The position numbers were made by a program, and so were the translations under genes. A stretch of DNA of 64,000 bases. Source: Xanthomonas cucurbitae (GTDB lineage: Bacteria > Pseudomonadota > Gammaproteobacteria > Xanthomonadales > Xanthomonadaceae). The notes under the pieces were generated by a model. It worked only from the letters and a program-made list of their open reading frames with translations, searched no databases and was not told the origin of the DNA. Where the stretch lies: contig NZ_MDED01000020.1 of NCBI RefSeq assembly GCF_002939885.1, positions 1 to 64,000 on the forward strand. The letters are read 5' to 3'. Positions 25,980 to 35,629 of the stretch are shown in pieces. Position 1 is the stretch's first letter; each line of letters begins with the position of its first letter.

Positions 25980-28472
25980 ATGCCCAAGCACCTGCTCATC
26001 GTCGAATCGCCCGCCAAGGCCAAGACGATCAATAAATACCTCGGCAAGGACTTCACCGTCCTGGCCTCGTATGGGCACGTGCGCGACCTCGTCCCGAAGG
26101 AGGGCGCGGTCGACCCGGACAATGGCTTCGCGATGCGCTACGACCTGATCGAGAAGAACGAAAAGCACGTCGAAGCCATCGCGCGTGCCGCCAAGGGCGC
26201 CGACGACATCTTCCTGGCGACCGACCCGGACCGCGAGGGCGAGGCGATCAGCTGGCACATCGCCGAGATCCTGAAAGAGCGCGGCCTGCTCAAGGACAAG
26301 CCGATGCAGCGGGTGGTGTTCACCGAAATCACCCCGCGCGCGATCAAGGAGGCCATGCTCAAGCCGCGCGCAATCGCCGCCGACCTGGTGGATGCGCAGC
26401 AGGCGCGCCGTGCGCTCGACTACCTGGTGGGCTTCAACCTGTCGCCGGTGCTGTGGCGCAAGGTGCAGCGCGGGCTGTCGGCCGGCCGCGTGCAATCGCC
26501 GGCGCTGCGCATGATCGTCGAGCGCGAGGAAGAGATCGAAGCCTTCATCGCGCGCGAATACTGGTCCATCGACGCGCATTGCCGGCATCCCTCGCAGGCC
26601 TTCAATGCACGGCTCATCAAGCTGGACGGGCAGAAGTTCGAGCAGTTCACCGTCACCGACGGCGATACCGCCGAAGCGGCGCGGTTGCGCATCCAGCAGG
26701 CCGCGCAGGGCGTACTGCACGTCACCGACGTGGCCAGCAAGGAGCGCAAGCGCCGCCCGGCCCCGCCGTTCACCACCTCCACGCTGCAGCAGGAAGCCTC
26801 GCGCAAGCTGGGCTTCACCACCCGCAAGACCATGCAGGTGGCGCAGAAGTTGTACGAAGGCGTGGCGCTGGGCGATGAAGGCTCGGTCGGCCTCATCAGC
26901 TACATGCGTACCGACTCGGTGAACCTGTCGCAGGACGCGCTGGCGGAAATCCGCGACGTGATCGCGCGTGACTTCGGCACCGCCTCGCTGCCCGACCAGC
27001 CCAACGCCTACACCACCAAATCCAAGAACGCGCAGGAAGCCCACGAAGCGGTGCGCCCGACCTCGGCACTGCGCACCCCTGCACAGGTGGCGCGCTTCTT
27101 GTCCGACGACGAGCGCCGCCTGTACGAGTTGATCTGGCGCCGCGCGGTGGCCTGCCAGATGATCCCGGCCACGCTCAACACCGTCAGCGTGGACCTGTCG
27201 GCCGGCAGCCAACACGTGTTCCGCGCCAGCGGCACCACCGTGGTGGTCCCAGGTTTCCTGGCCGTCTACGAAGAAGGCAAGGACACCAAGAGCAGCGAGG
27301 ACGAGGATGAAGGCCGCAAGCTGCCGCTGATGAAGGCCGGCGACAATATCCCGCTGGACCGCATCGTCACCGACCAGCATTTCACCCAGCCGCCGCCGCG
27401 CTTCACTGAAGCAGCACTGGTCAAGGCGCTGGAGGAATACGGCATCGGCCGGCCGTCCACCTATGCCTCGATCATCCAGACCCTGCAGTTCCGCAAGTAC
27501 GTGGAGATGGAAGGCCGCAGCTTCCGTCCCACCGATGTGGGCCGTGCGGTATCCAAGTTCCTGTCCGGGCACTTCACCCGCTACGTGGATTACGACTTCA
27601 CCGCCAATCTGGAAGACGACCTGGATGCAGTGTCGCGCGGCGAAGCCGAGTGGATCCCGCTGATGGAGAAGTTCTGGGGCCCGTTCAAGGAACTGGTGGA
27701 GGACAAGAAGGATTCACTGGACAAGACCGATGCCGGTAGCGTGCGCGTGCTCGGCGCCGACCCGGTCAGCGGCAAGGAAGTGAGCGCACGCATCGGCCGC
27801 TTCGGCCCGATGGTACAGATCGGCACCGTGGAAGACGAAGAAAAGCCGACCTTCGCCTCGTTGCGTCCGGGCCAGAGCATCTATTCGATCTCCATCGAAG
27901 ATGCGCTGGAACTGTTCAAGATGCCGCGCGCACTCGGTCAAGACAAGGATCAGGACGTCAGCGTCGGCATCGGCCGCTTCGGTCCGTTCGCGCGCCGTGG
28001 CAGCGTGTACGCCTCGCTCAAGAAGGAAGACGACCCGTACACCATCGACCTGGCGCGGGCGGTGTTCCTGATCGAAGAGAAGGAAGAGATCGCACGCAAC
28101 CGCGTCATCAAGGAATTCGACGGCAGCGACATCCAGGTGCTCAACGGCCGCTTCGGCCCGTACATCAGCGATGGCAAGCTCAATGGCAAGATCCCCAAGG
28201 ACCGCGAGCCGGCCTCGCTGACCTTCGAGGAAGTGCAGCAACTGCTGGCCGACACCGGCAAGCCGGTGCGCAAGGGCTTCGGTGCCAAGAAGGCCACGCT
28301 CAAGAAGACTGCGGTGAAGGATTCGGCGCCAAAGAAGACGGCCGTCAAGAAGACCGCGACCAAGACCGCGGCCACCAAGACGGCGGCGAAGAAGGCACCG
28401 GCCAAGAAGGCCGCCGCCAAGAAGGCGACCAAGCGCGTGGTCAAGAAGGCCGCGAGCAAGGCCGCAGGCTGA
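25980..28472 (+). CDS. topA: DNA topoisomerase I with histone-like lysine/alanine-rich tail
   Basis: The protein has 830 residues. It relaxes negative supercoils. It has a TOPRIM domain at the N-terminus (LLIVESPAKAKTINKYLG, FLATDPDREGEAISWH). The catalytic tyrosine is Y308 in ISYMRTDSVNLS, and GIGRPSTYASIIQ is present (about 483). Two to three C-terminal topoisomerase repeats follow (SARIGRFGPMVQIG, VGIGRFGPFARRG, LNGRFGPYISDGK). The four-cysteine zinc fingers of E. coli TopA are absent. The last 60 residues are a KKTA/KKAP/AAKKA tail like histone H1 or AlgP. An H1-like tail in place of zinc fingers is known from other bacteria and probably aids DNA binding. Confidence 0.97.
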   Translation: MPKHLLIVESPAKAKTINKYLGKDFTVLASYGHVRDLVPKEGAVDPDNGFAMRYDLIEKNEKHVEAIARAAKGADDIFLATDPDREGEAISWHIAEILKERGLLKDKPMQRVVFTEITPRAIKEAMLKPRAIAADLVDAQQARRALDYLVGFNLSPVLWRKVQRGLSAGRVQSPALRMIVEREEEIEAFIAREYWSIDAHCRHPSQAFNARLIKLDGQKFEQFTVTDGDTAEAARLRIQQAAQGVLHVTDVASKERKRRPAPPFTTSTLQQEASRKLGFTTRKTMQVAQKLYEGVALGDEGSVGLISYMRTDSVNLSQDALAEIRDVIARDFGTASLPDQPNAYTTKSKNAQEAHEAVRPTSALRTPAQVARFLSDDERRLYELIWRRAVACQMIPATLNTVSVDLSAGSQHVFRASGTTVVVPGFLAVYEEGKDTKSSEDEDEGRKLPLMKAGDNIPLDRIVTDQHFTQPPPRFTEAALVKALEEYGIGRPSTYASIIQTLQFRKYVEMEGRSFRPTDVGRAVSKFLSGHFTRYVDYDFTANLEDDLDAVSRGEAEWIPLMEKFWGPFKELVEDKKDSLDKTDAGSVRVLGADPVSGKEVSARIGRFGPMVQIGTVEDEEKPTFASLRPGQSIYSISIEDALELFKMPRALGQDKDQDVSVGIGRFGPFARRGSVYASLKKEDDPYTIDLARAVFLIEEKEEIARNRVIKEFDGSDIQVLNGRFGPYISDGKLNGKIPKDREPASLTFEEVQQLLADTGKPVRKGFGAKKATLKKTAVKDSAPKKTAVKKTATKTAATKTAAKKAPAKKAAAKKATKRVVKKAASKAAG

Positions 28473-28480
28473 GCCACGCC

Positions 28481-29044
28481 ATGGATCACGCACTCCGCCT
28501 GGATGGCGCTGTCGCCGCCTTGCGCCAGGGCGGCGTGATCGCCTACCCCACCGAAGCGGTGTGGGGGCTGGGCTGCGACCCGGCCCAGGAAGCGGCGGTG
28601 CTGCGGCTGCTGCAGATCAAGCGGCGGCCGGTGGACAAGGGTGTGATCGTGGTGGCCTCCGATGTGGCGCTGTTGCGCGACTGGGTCGACCTGGACGCAC
28701 TGGAACCGGCCCGCAGACAGGCCGTGCTGGCCAGCTGGCCCGGGCCGAACACCTGGATCCTGCCGATCACCGGCCGCGCCCCGCGCTGGGTCACCGGCAC
28801 GCATGACGGGCTGGCGGTACGCATCAGCGCCCATCCACTGGTGGCGGCGCTGTGCGCGGCCTGGGGTGCGCCGCTGGTATCCACCAGCGCCAACCTCGCC
28901 GGGCAGCCGCCGGCGCGCAGCCGCGACGCGCTGGACCCGGCCCTGCTGACCGCCATCGACGGCGTGCTGGCCGGCGACGTCGGCGGGCACGCCCAGCCCA
29001 CCACCATCCGCGATGCGCGTAGCGGCCAGGTCCTGCGCGACTAG
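28481..29044 (+). CDS. tsaC: L-threonylcarbamoyladenylate synthase TsaC
   Basis: The protein has 187 residues. TsaC makes threonylcarbamoyl-AMP from Thr, bicarbonate and ATP, the first step of t6A37 synthesis on ANN-decoding tRNAs. It shows the YrdC pattern GGVIAYPTEAVWGLGCDP, KRRPVDKGVIVVAS, WPGPNTWILP, VRISAHP and STSANLAGQPP. The short single-domain form is TsaC, not the two-domain Sua5. It starts 8 bases after topA and is probably co-transcribed. TilS and t6A enzymes act on tRNAs such as the CAU tRNA at 3.8 kb, but this is not a genetic link. Confidence 0.94.
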   Translation: MDHALRLDGAVAALRQGGVIAYPTEAVWGLGCDPAQEAAVLRLLQIKRRPVDKGVIVVASDVALLRDWVDLDALEPARRQAVLASWPGPNTWILPITGRAPRWVTGTHDGLAVRISAHPLVAALCAAWGAPLVSTSANLAGQPPARSRDALDPALLTAIDGVLAGDVGGHAQPTTIRDARSGQVLRD

Positions 29045-29122
29045 CTCACCAGCCGGCCTGCTGCATCGCCAGCGGTGGCCGCGCACTTTGCGGCGCGGCC
29101 ACCGAGCGCGCACACTCAGGCC

Positions 29123-29893
29123 ATGCGGACTTCCCTGACCCTTCTGTTGTTGGCCGGCGCGCTGCCTGCAGCGGCGGCGAGCACAGCCACCAAGCCCGAC
29201 CCGAACGTACGGGTCTACCGCTGCGTCAGCAGCACCGGTACGGTAGCCCTGCAGGACGCGCCCTGCAGCAGCGGTCGCCAGCAGGTGCTGGACATGCAAC
29301 GCCCGCAGGACCCGCCCCCGCGCCCCCGCGCCGTGCAGGCACCTGCGGCAGCGGCACCGCCCGCGCGCGAGGTCCGCATCGTCACCGTGCAACCGCCGCA
29401 GCCGATGTACGAATGCACCACCGAGGATGGCACCCGCTACACCAGCGACAGCCCGGAAGGAAACCCGCGCTGGGTGCCGACCTGGGGGCCGGCCTATGTG
29501 GGCAATGGCATCGCCTCGCCTGCGCCACCGGCCGGCACCCTGCGCCCGCCTGTACCGATCAACCCGCGCCCAGCACTCTCGGTGCAGGGCGGCCCCGGAC
29601 GCGGCGGCGGCATCCGCGGCAGTGCCAGCTTCGGCAGCGACGGGTATCAGGGTCGCTATCAAGGCAATTATCAAGGCGGTTATGGCGGCACGGTGATCGT
29701 GCCCTACGGCAATGTGCAGATCCGCGACGAATGCCATGCGCTGCCCGAGCAGGAAGTGTGCGCGCGCCTGGCCGACCGTCGTTGGGAGCTGATCCGTCGC
29801 TACAACAGCGCCCTGCAAAGCGAGCGCGTGGACCTCAGCCGCGAACAACGCGGCATCGAAGCGCGCCAGCAACGCGATTGCGGTGGCGCATGA
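29123..29893 (+). CDS. secreted DUF4124-type protein, first of two tandem paralogues
   Basis: The protein has 256 residues. A signal peptide (about 1-19, MRTSLTLLLLAGALPAAAAS) precedes a short cysteine-paired DUF4124-like motif (VYRCVSSTGTVALQDAPCSS, about 31-50). A Pro/Ala linker follows, then a second Cys motif (MYECTTEDGTRYTSD), a Gly/Tyr/Gln repeat stretch (SDGYQGRYQGNYQGGYGG, about 172-190) and a C-terminal helix with paired cysteines (ECHALPEQEVC...DC). It is predicted to be periplasmic and disulphide-bonded. The function is unknown. Its stop codon overlaps the ATG of a clear paralogue downstream. Confidence 0.75.
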   Translation: MRTSLTLLLLAGALPAAAASTATKPDPNVRVYRCVSSTGTVALQDAPCSSGRQQVLDMQRPQDPPPRPRAVQAPAAAAPPAREVRIVTVQPPQPMYECTTEDGTRYTSDSPEGNPRWVPTWGPAYVGNGIASPAPPAGTLRPPVPINPRPALSVQGGPGRGGGIRGSASFGSDGYQGRYQGNYQGGYGGTVIVPYGNVQIRDECHALPEQEVCARLADRRWELIRRYNSALQSERVDLSREQRGIEARQQRDCGGA

Positions 29894-30534
29894 CGTGCAT
29901 GCGCCTGGCCGTTTTACTGCTGCTGGCCTGGGTGTCGGGTAGCGATGCCCAGCCGGTGGCCATCTATCGCTGCACCGACCCCGCTGGCGCGCTCACGGTG
30001 CAGAACATGCCGTGCCCGAAGGGCATGCAGCAGCAGAAAAAACTGATGACCGCACCGGCGGCGGTGCCATTCACGCCGGGCGGCGCGCCTGCACCGGCTG
30101 TGACGCGTCCCGCACCGGTGTCGCCCACCCCGCCGGCCGCTCCCGCGTCAACAGCGGCCACGGCGCCGCCACCGGCCCTGTCTCCCACCTCGACGTTGCC
30201 CCCGCCGCCATTGTTCGAATGCACCGCACACGACAATGGCCGCTACTTCACCGAAGACCGCGAACCGGCCACGCGCTGCCTGCCGATGCAGACCACCAAC
30301 CTGGCTGGCGGCCCGGCCACCGGTGGTGGCAGTGCCTGCGAAGTGGTCACCGACCGTTGCGCCCCGGTGCCGGACCAGCGCCTGTGCGAGGCCTGGCGCG
30401 CACGTGCCGAGCAAGCCGAATCGACCTGGCGCTTTTCCGACGAGGCGCAATCGGCCGAGCGCAAACAGCGCTACGACCAGATGCGGCGCGTGCTGGACGA
30501 AAGCCGCTGCGCCACCCCCGCCGCCACGCCGTAA
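29890..30534 (+). CDS. secreted DUF4124-type protein, second of two tandem paralogues
   Basis: The protein has 214 residues. A signal peptide (about 1-20) is followed by IYRCTDPAGALTVQNMPCPK, a Pro/Ala/Thr-rich linker (about 55-100), FECTAHDNGRYFTED, and a C-terminal region with the cysteine spacing ACEVVTDRC...RLC...SRC. Each block matches the upstream protein in the same order, so the pair arose by tandem duplication and diverged mainly in the linkers. The genes overlap by ATGA at 29890-29893; a second ATG at 29899 is possible. The 166 bases that follow show no gene. The role is unknown and probably envelope-related. Confidence 0.72.
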   Translation: MTCMRLAVLLLLAWVSGSDAQPVAIYRCTDPAGALTVQNMPCPKGMQQQKKLMTAPAAVPFTPGGAPAPAVTRPAPVSPTPPAAPASTAATAPPPALSPTSTLPPPPLFECTAHDNGRYFTEDREPATRCLPMQTTNLAGGPATGGGSACEVVTDRCAPVPDQRLCEAWRARAEQAESTWRFSDEAQSAERKQRYDQMRRVLDESRCATPAATP

Positions 30535-30700
30535 GTACCCGGCCCGATCACGGGCGGCGCTGCGTCGCTGCAACGACCCTTGCACGGAATGTGGCGACAG
30601 CGCTCGCAGTGACGCCTCAGCAAGCGAATGCGCCAGCACGATGCTGCGCGCTCGCCTGCTGTTGCGCTGACGCGCACCTCGCGGGACCGTGTCGTCGCAC

Positions 30701-31477
30701 TCAGAACCCGTACCGCAGGAAGCCACCATCCACCGCGATGCATTCGCCGGTGATGTAGCTGGCGGCCGGCAGGCACAGGAAACCGACTGCCGCGGCAACT
30801 TCCTCCGGCTCGCCGATGCGGCGCATCGGCGTGCGTTCGATCACCTGTTCGTAGTAGTCCGGATCCGACAACGGCCCGGAGGTGCGCCGCGTACGGATGT
30901 ACCACGGCGCCACCGCGTTGACGCGGATGCCGTCCTGCGCCCATTCCACTGCCAGGTTGCGCGTCATCTGCTGCAACGCGGCCTTGGTCATGCCATACGG
31001 TGTGCCGCTGCGTACATGGGTGATGCCCGAGACGCTGCCGACATTGACGATCGCCGAGGCCGCGTGCCGGGTCAGCAGCGGATGTGCGTAACGCGAGAGT
31101 TCGAAGGCGGAAAACACGTTGGTTTCGAAGATGCCGCGCCACTGGTCCTCGGTGTAGTCGATCGCCGCTCGGGTGATGTTGCCGCCAGCGTTGTTGATGA
31201 GCAGGTGCAGGCCATCGGCGTGGTCTTCCACCCAGTCCAGGATCGCGCGACGCTCTTCGTCGTCGGAGACATCGGCCGCCAGGCCGTGCAACTCGCGCTG
31301 CGGAAACTCGTCGGCCAGTTCGTCGCGCGCCTGCGCCAATGCATCGGCGTCGCGTGCCACCATCAACAGGTCCGCACCGAAGCCGAGCAGTTCGCGGGCG
31401 ATGGCCAGGCCAATACCGGCACTGGCGCCGGTGATGAGCGCGGTCTGTCCATCCAGCCGCCAGCGGTGCGTAGTCAT
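30701..31477 (-). CDS. short-chain dehydrogenase/reductase (tropinone-reductase-like)
   Basis: The protein has 258 residues. It is a classical SDR with the cofactor motif [12 protein letters not shown] (about 17-28), ARDADA suggesting NADP(H) preference, NNAGG (about 94), and the catalytic Ser in VGSVSG. The YGMTK motif supplies Tyr and Lys (about 161-165). The sequence ends GGFLRYGF. Tropinone reductase-like members act on a range of ketones or alcohols, so the substrate cannot be named. It is a single gene, convergent with the secreted-protein pair. Confidence 0.9.
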   Translation of the reverse strand: MTTHRWRLDGQTALITGASAGIGLAIARELLGFGADLLMVARDADALAQARDELADEFPQRELHGLAADVSDDEERRAILDWVEDHADGLHLLINNAGGNITRAAIDYTEDQWRGIFETNVFSAFELSRYAHPLLTRHAASAIVNVGSVSGITHVRSGTPYGMTKAALQQMTRNLAVEWAQDGIRVNAVAPWYIRTRRTSGPLSDPDYYEQVIERTPMRRIGEPEEVAAAVGFLCLPAASYITGECIAVDGGFLRYGF

Positions 31478-31583
31478 GGGGGGTGATCCTCTTTCAAGAC
31501 GCAGAAATCGGCCGCAGCAATGCGTTGACGCACCGCTGCGGCAGCGGCGTTAGGATACCGTCACACCGCGCGAGGTCACGACG

Positions 31584-31799
31584 ATGAAATTGCCCTGGAT
31601 GCTTGCCGCCGTTGTGGCGCTGCTGTTGGCCGCCTGCCAGCGCCCGCAACCCGCCCCCACCGAGCAGAAACCCGAGCCGCAGGCGACCGCGTTGCGCGAC
31701 CGCATCCAGCAACCCCTGAACACCGCGCATGCGGTGCAGGCGGCCACCGATCAGGCCGCGGAAGATCAACGCAAGGCCATCGATGCCGCCGCGCAATAA
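31584..31799 (+). CDS. small lipoprotein
   Basis: The protein has 71 residues. It has a lipoprotein signal with lipobox LLAAC (cysteine 18), then a proline-rich linker and a helical, Gln/Ala-rich, charged C-terminus (LRDRIQQPLNTAHAVQAATDQAAEDQRKAID). It resembles small Xanthomonas lipoproteins of unknown role; the helical repeat could pair in a coiled coil. It is divergent from the SDR gene. Confidence 0.7.
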   Translation: MKLPWMLAAVVALLLAACQRPQPAPTEQKPEPQATALRDRIQQPLNTAHAVQAATDQAAEDQRKAIDAAAQ

Positions 31800-31810
31800 G
31801 CCCGCCCCGC

Positions 31811-31841
31811 TCCTGTAGGAGCGCCCCCGGGCGCGACAGGA
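31811..31841. repeat. TAGGAGCGC palindromic repeat
   Basis: TCCTGTAGGAGCGCCCCCGG and the following GCGCGACAGG pair as CCTGT/ACAGG and GCGCCC/GGGCGC. It belongs to the same family as the copies at 39938-39963 and 40017-40090. It lies just after the small lipoprotein gene and may help terminate its transcript. Confidence 0.6.
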
Positions 31842-31944
31842 CAGCGTGCACTCCAAGGCACCGCACTGGATGCACATCCCACGCGCGCCGCCTGCGCGCT
31901 GCGCCCATTGCGCAACACCGCCGCCCCGCTCCACAACAACGACA

Positions 31945-31965
31945 ACGCCGGCACGGGGCCGGCGT
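31945..31965 (-). terminator. probable terminator of sppA
   Basis: The arms ACGCCGGC (31945-31952) and GCCGGCGT (31958-31965) enclose 5 bases. On the minus strand the stem is followed by TGTCGTTGTTG, which is T-rich but not a pure run. Confidence 0.55.
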
Positions 31966-31997
31966 CATCGCGTGATGCAGCAGCAGAACCTGCCGGG

Positions 31998-33899
31998 TCA
32001 GAACCCGCAGAAACAGTACGCCAGCGCCTTGACCGGGGTACCGCCGGCCTTGCTGTCGTGCACCGCGTCCTCGACGAAACGTAGCTGTGTGTCCACTTCC
32101 GGCAACGAGCGCGCCAGCAACGCGCGGGCCATGCCCGAGTCGCCCAGCATCCACGCCCCCATGCGGCTGCCGGCAAAGCCGCTCATGAACTGCGAGAACG
32201 GGGTGGCCGGCTTTTCGACGTAGCGTACGCGGAACTTGCCCTTGCCCAGCTTGGCGCGGTTGGCCGCATCGGCCAGCGCTTCGGACATGCCGCCGAAGGC
32301 ATCCACCAGACCATGCTGCTTGGCCTGCGCACCGCTCCACACGCGACCGCGCGCCACCTTGTCGATGGCCTCCACCGACTGGTGCCGTGCCTGCGCCACC
32401 TTGCCGGTGAAGTCGGCATAGCCCTTGTTGATGATCGCCTGGATCACCTGGCCGGCGGCCGGGTCCAGCGGGCGCGAGATGTCGAAGGCGCCCGCAAAAC
32501 GGGTGGTGCCCACGCCATCGGTGTGCACGCCGATCTTGTCCAGCGCGCGGGTCAGGTTCGGCACCATGCCGAAGATGCCGATCGAGCCGCTGATGGTCGA
32601 TGGGTCGGCGTAGATGCGATCGGCGTTCATGCTGATCCAATAGCCACCGGAGGCCGCCAGGTCGCCCATCGACACCACCACCGGCTTGCCGGCCTGCTTG
32701 AGCGCGACCACCTCGCGGCGGATCTGCTCGGAGGCAAACACCTCGCCACCGGGCGAATCCACCCGCAGCACCACCGCCTTGACCTCGTCGTCGTCGTGCG
32801 CCTGGCGCAGCAACGCGGCGGTGGACTCGCCACCGATGCGGCCGGCCGGCTGCTCGCCGCCGGTGATCTCGCCGGCGGCCACCACCACGGCCACCTGCGG
32901 GCGACTGTCCATCGGCGAGCGCTGGGCCTGCAGCAGGCCCAGGTAATCATCGAAGCCGATATTGCGGAAGCCGCTGTCGGCATCGCTGTCGGCCACGCCA
33001 CGCTTGGTCAGCAAGGCATCGACTTCGCTACGCGTCTTGAGCCCGTCGACCAACTTCTGCTGCAGCGCGAAGCGGGCCAGGTCGCCGCCGGCCGCCACCA
33101 CGCCCTCGGGCAAGGTATCGATACCGGCGGTCAGCTGCGCGGGGCTGAGCTTGCGCGCGGTGCCCACGTCGGCCAGATAGCGCTGCCACACATCGTTCAT
33201 CCAGAACAGGTCCGCTTCCTTGGCATCGGCCGAGGCCGCGTCGAGGATGTAGGGTTCGGCTGCGGACTTGTATTCGCCCACGCGGAACAGGTGCACGTCC
33301 ACGCCCAGCTTGTCCTGCAGGCCCTCGCGGAAGTACTGGCGGTAGCGACCAAGCCCTTCCAGCATCACGCTGCCCATCGGATCCAGGTAGACCTCGTTGG
33401 CCTGCGCAGCCAGCAGGTACTGGCTCTGGCTCATGCTTTCGCTGAAGGCCACGACCTGCTTGCCGGAGGCGCGCAGCGTCTGCAATGCAGAAGCCACTTC
33501 GCGCTGCGAGGCGAAACCGGCCGGCTGCAGCTTGTCCAGGTTCAACATCACCCGCTCGATCTTGCGGTCCTTGCCCGCCGCCTCGATCACCCGTAGCAAG
33601 TCGCGCAGCTGCACTTCTCCGGCGCTCTTGTCGCCCACCGCCTTGGCCAGCGACCGGCTCACCGGGTCGGCGCTGAACTGCTCGACCAGGGTGCCCTCCG
33701 GATTGATGACCAGCGTGGTGCGCTCGGCCAGCGGCTTGGTGCCGTCGCCGCGCGCGATGGCCACCACCAACAACAGCAGCAACAGGAACAGAAAGCCGAA
33801 GAACACCAGGTTGAAGATCAGGCGCCGGGTGAAATTCATCACGTCCCACAGGCCGACGAAGAAGCTGGCGATGGGATTGCGACGCACGGGGTGGTTCAT
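31998..33899 (-). CDS. sppA: signal peptide peptidase SppA, 67K type
   Basis: The protein has 633 residues, the long two-domain form. An N-terminal membrane anchor (about 28-48) is followed by tandem ClpP-like domains. The general-base lysine lies in RVGEYKSAAEPYIL (about 211). The nucleophile serine is in MGDLAASGGYWISM (about 416), with VDSPGGEVFASE before it and GSIGIFGMVP after it. SppA degrades cleaved signal peptides in the inner membrane, facing the periplasm. It starts 64 bases from the window's MATE-side spacer and appears to be monocistronic. Confidence 0.95.
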   Translation of the reverse strand: MNHPVRRNPIASFFVGLWDVMNFTRRLIFNLVFFGFLFLLLLLLVVAIARGDGTKPLAERTTLVINPEGTLVEQFSADPVSRSLAKAVGDKSAGEVQLRDLLRVIEAAGKDRKIERVMLNLDKLQPAGFASQREVASALQTLRASGKQVVAFSESMSQSQYLLAAQANEVYLDPMGSVMLEGLGRYRQYFREGLQDKLGVDVHLFRVGEYKSAAEPYILDAASADAKEADLFWMNDVWQRYLADVGTARKLSPAQLTAGIDTLPEGVVAAGGDLARFALQQKLVDGLKTRSEVDALLTKRGVADSDADSGFRNIGFDDYLGLLQAQRSPMDSRPQVAVVVAAGEITGGEQPAGRIGGESTAALLRQAHDDDEVKAVVLRVDSPGGEVFASEQIRREVVALKQAGKPVVVSMGDLAASGGYWISMNADRIYADPSTISGSIGIFGMVPNLTRALDKIGVHTDGVGTTRFAGAFDISRPLDPAAGQVIQAIINKGYADFTGKVAQARHQSVEAIDKVARGRVWSGAQAKQHGLVDAFGGMSEALADAANRAKLGKGKFRVRYVEKPATPFSQFMSGFAGSRMGAWMLGDSGMARALLARSLPEVDTQLRFVEDAVHDSKAGGTPVKALAYCFCGF

Positions 33900-33983
33900 G
33901 GAAAACTCCGTCGAAAAGACGCTGCGGATCGAGATTGACGTCCAGCATACCGGCTGCGCGGCGCGCGCGGCATGCGCTGAAAG

Positions 33984-35360
33984 TCAGGGTGCCAGGCCGG
34001 CAGTCAGCCGTCGGCTGCTATGCCGGAATCGCAGGCCCATCAGGATCGACGCCACGGTCAGCCCCAGGATCAGCCCGATCCACATGCCGCGCGGCCCCCA
34101 GCCCAGGCCCAGGCCAAGCCCGGCGCCAACCGGCATGCCCACCCCCCAATACGAGAACGTGGCCAGGAACATAGGCACCTGGGTGTCCTTGAGCCCGCGC
34201 AGCGCGCCGGCCGACAGTACCTGGATGCCATCGGGGAACTGGAAGGTGGCAGCGAACAGCAGCAGCGCCGAGGCCAACGTCGCCACCGCCACATCCTCGG
34301 TATACACGCCCACGATGGCGTCGTGCCCGAGCAACAGCGTCGCAGCCGACAGCGCCTGCGTTCCCAGCACGATCGCATAACCGGCCCAGGCGGCACGCCG
34401 CACGCCCAGCGGGTCGCCGCGGCCGACCGCGTGGCCCACGCGCACGGTGGTGGCCTCGGCCACACCCATCGGCACCATGAAGCACAGCTGCGCGACGTTG
34501 ATGGCGATCTGGTGCGCGGCCGCCTCGGTCGAGCCCAGCCGGCCGATCAGCAGCGCGGTGACGATGAACAGCCCGCCTTCCATCAACACGGTGATGCCGA
34601 TCGGAAGGCCCGTGCGCAGCAGATCGCCGATCGCCCGCCAGCGCGGCCCTTCCAGGTGAGTGAACAGTTCCAAATGGGTGAACCGGCGCGCGCGCCACAG
34701 ATACAGCGCAAACACGCTGGCCTGCACCCACATGGTGATGGCCGAGGCCATGCCCAGCCCTTCGGCCCCGTGCTCGGCAAAGCCGAACCGGCCGTAGGTG
34801 AGCGCGTACCCCAGCGGCGCCAGCACCAGCAGGCCGCCGAACCCCAGCAGCATGGTCGGCAGTGTCCAGTGCATGCCTTCGCACAGATACCGCATGCAGA
34901 AGTAGAACGTCAGCGCCGGCACCCCCCAGCGCACCGCGTGCAGGAAGTCGGTGGCACCGGGCACGATGTCCGGCGCGATGCCGAAGGTGGGCAGCAATGG
35001 CGGCACCACGCTCAGGAACGCGAACATCAGCGCGCTCAGCACCAGCGACAGCCACAGCGCCTGGCGGAACAACGGCCCAATCTCGCGCTCGCGCCCGGCG
35101 CCCAGCAGTTGCGAGACCGAGGCGGTCAACGAAATCAGGGTGCCGATCGGCACCAGCATCGGCAGCCACAGCAGCGAGGTGCCGATGGTCACTGCCGCCA
35201 GCGTGGCGGTGCCGTGGTGGCCGGCGATGACGTTATCGACGAAGCCGATCAAGCCGGTGGAGACGTGACCGAGCACCAAGGGCAAGGCCAGCAGGCCGGT
35301 GGTGCGCACTTCCGAGGCGAAGCGTGGCGTCGCGGGAGTAGACGCGGGGGAGACTGACAT
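33984..35360 (-). CDS. MATE family multidrug/cation antiporter (NorM-like)
   Basis: The protein has 458 residues with twelve predicted helices in two six-helix bundles. The N-terminal bundle has LLALPLVLGHVSTGLIGFVDNVIAGHHGTATLAA, the typical MATE start, and AHQIAINVAQLCFMVPMGVAEATTVRVGHAVG marks the second half. NorM-type proteins use a Na+ or H+ gradient to expel cationic drugs. I use the ATG at 35360 (MSVSPASTP); a longer in-frame start at 35420 gives a basic low-complexity extension. It is a single gene with no adjacent regulator. The next 270 bases hold no gene. Confidence 0.93.
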   Translation of the reverse strand: MSVSPASTPATPRFASEVRTTGLLALPLVLGHVSTGLIGFVDNVIAGHHGTATLAAVTIGTSLLWLPMLVPIGTLISLTASVSQLLGAGREREIGPLFRQALWLSLVLSALMFAFLSVVPPLLPTFGIAPDIVPGATDFLHAVRWGVPALTFYFCMRYLCEGMHWTLPTMLLGFGGLLVLAPLGYALTYGRFGFAEHGAEGLGMASAITMWVQASVFALYLWRARRFTHLELFTHLEGPRWRAIGDLLRTGLPIGITVLMEGGLFIVTALLIGRLGSTEAAAHQIAINVAQLCFMVPMGVAEATTVRVGHAVGRGDPLGVRRAAWAGYAIVLGTQALSAATLLLGHDAIVGVYTEDVAVATLASALLLFAATFQFPDGIQVLSAGALRGLKDTQVPMFLATFSYWGVGMPVGAGLGLGLGWGPRGMWIGLILGLTVASILMGLRFRHSSRRLTAGLAP

Positions 35361-35629
35361 GGGCAACCGATCGCTGCGCGGACTACGGCCGTGCCGGGAG
35401 GCGCTGGCACCGGGTCGCACGGGGCCGCCATCTTACGCGGACCGCCACGCCGGGGGGCGCGGCTGTCGGCCGCGGTGACGGGCGCGGCCGTATGCCGATG
35501 TGGGGCTATCTGCCTGGCGCCTGGCAGTCCTCTCCCACCAGCCGGCGCTAGCGGCCACTGCGCGGGCCTGATGTGGCAGGCGATGGCGCGACCGCCGCCC
35601 GGCCTGGCCGGTGACCTGGCGGCAGGCGA

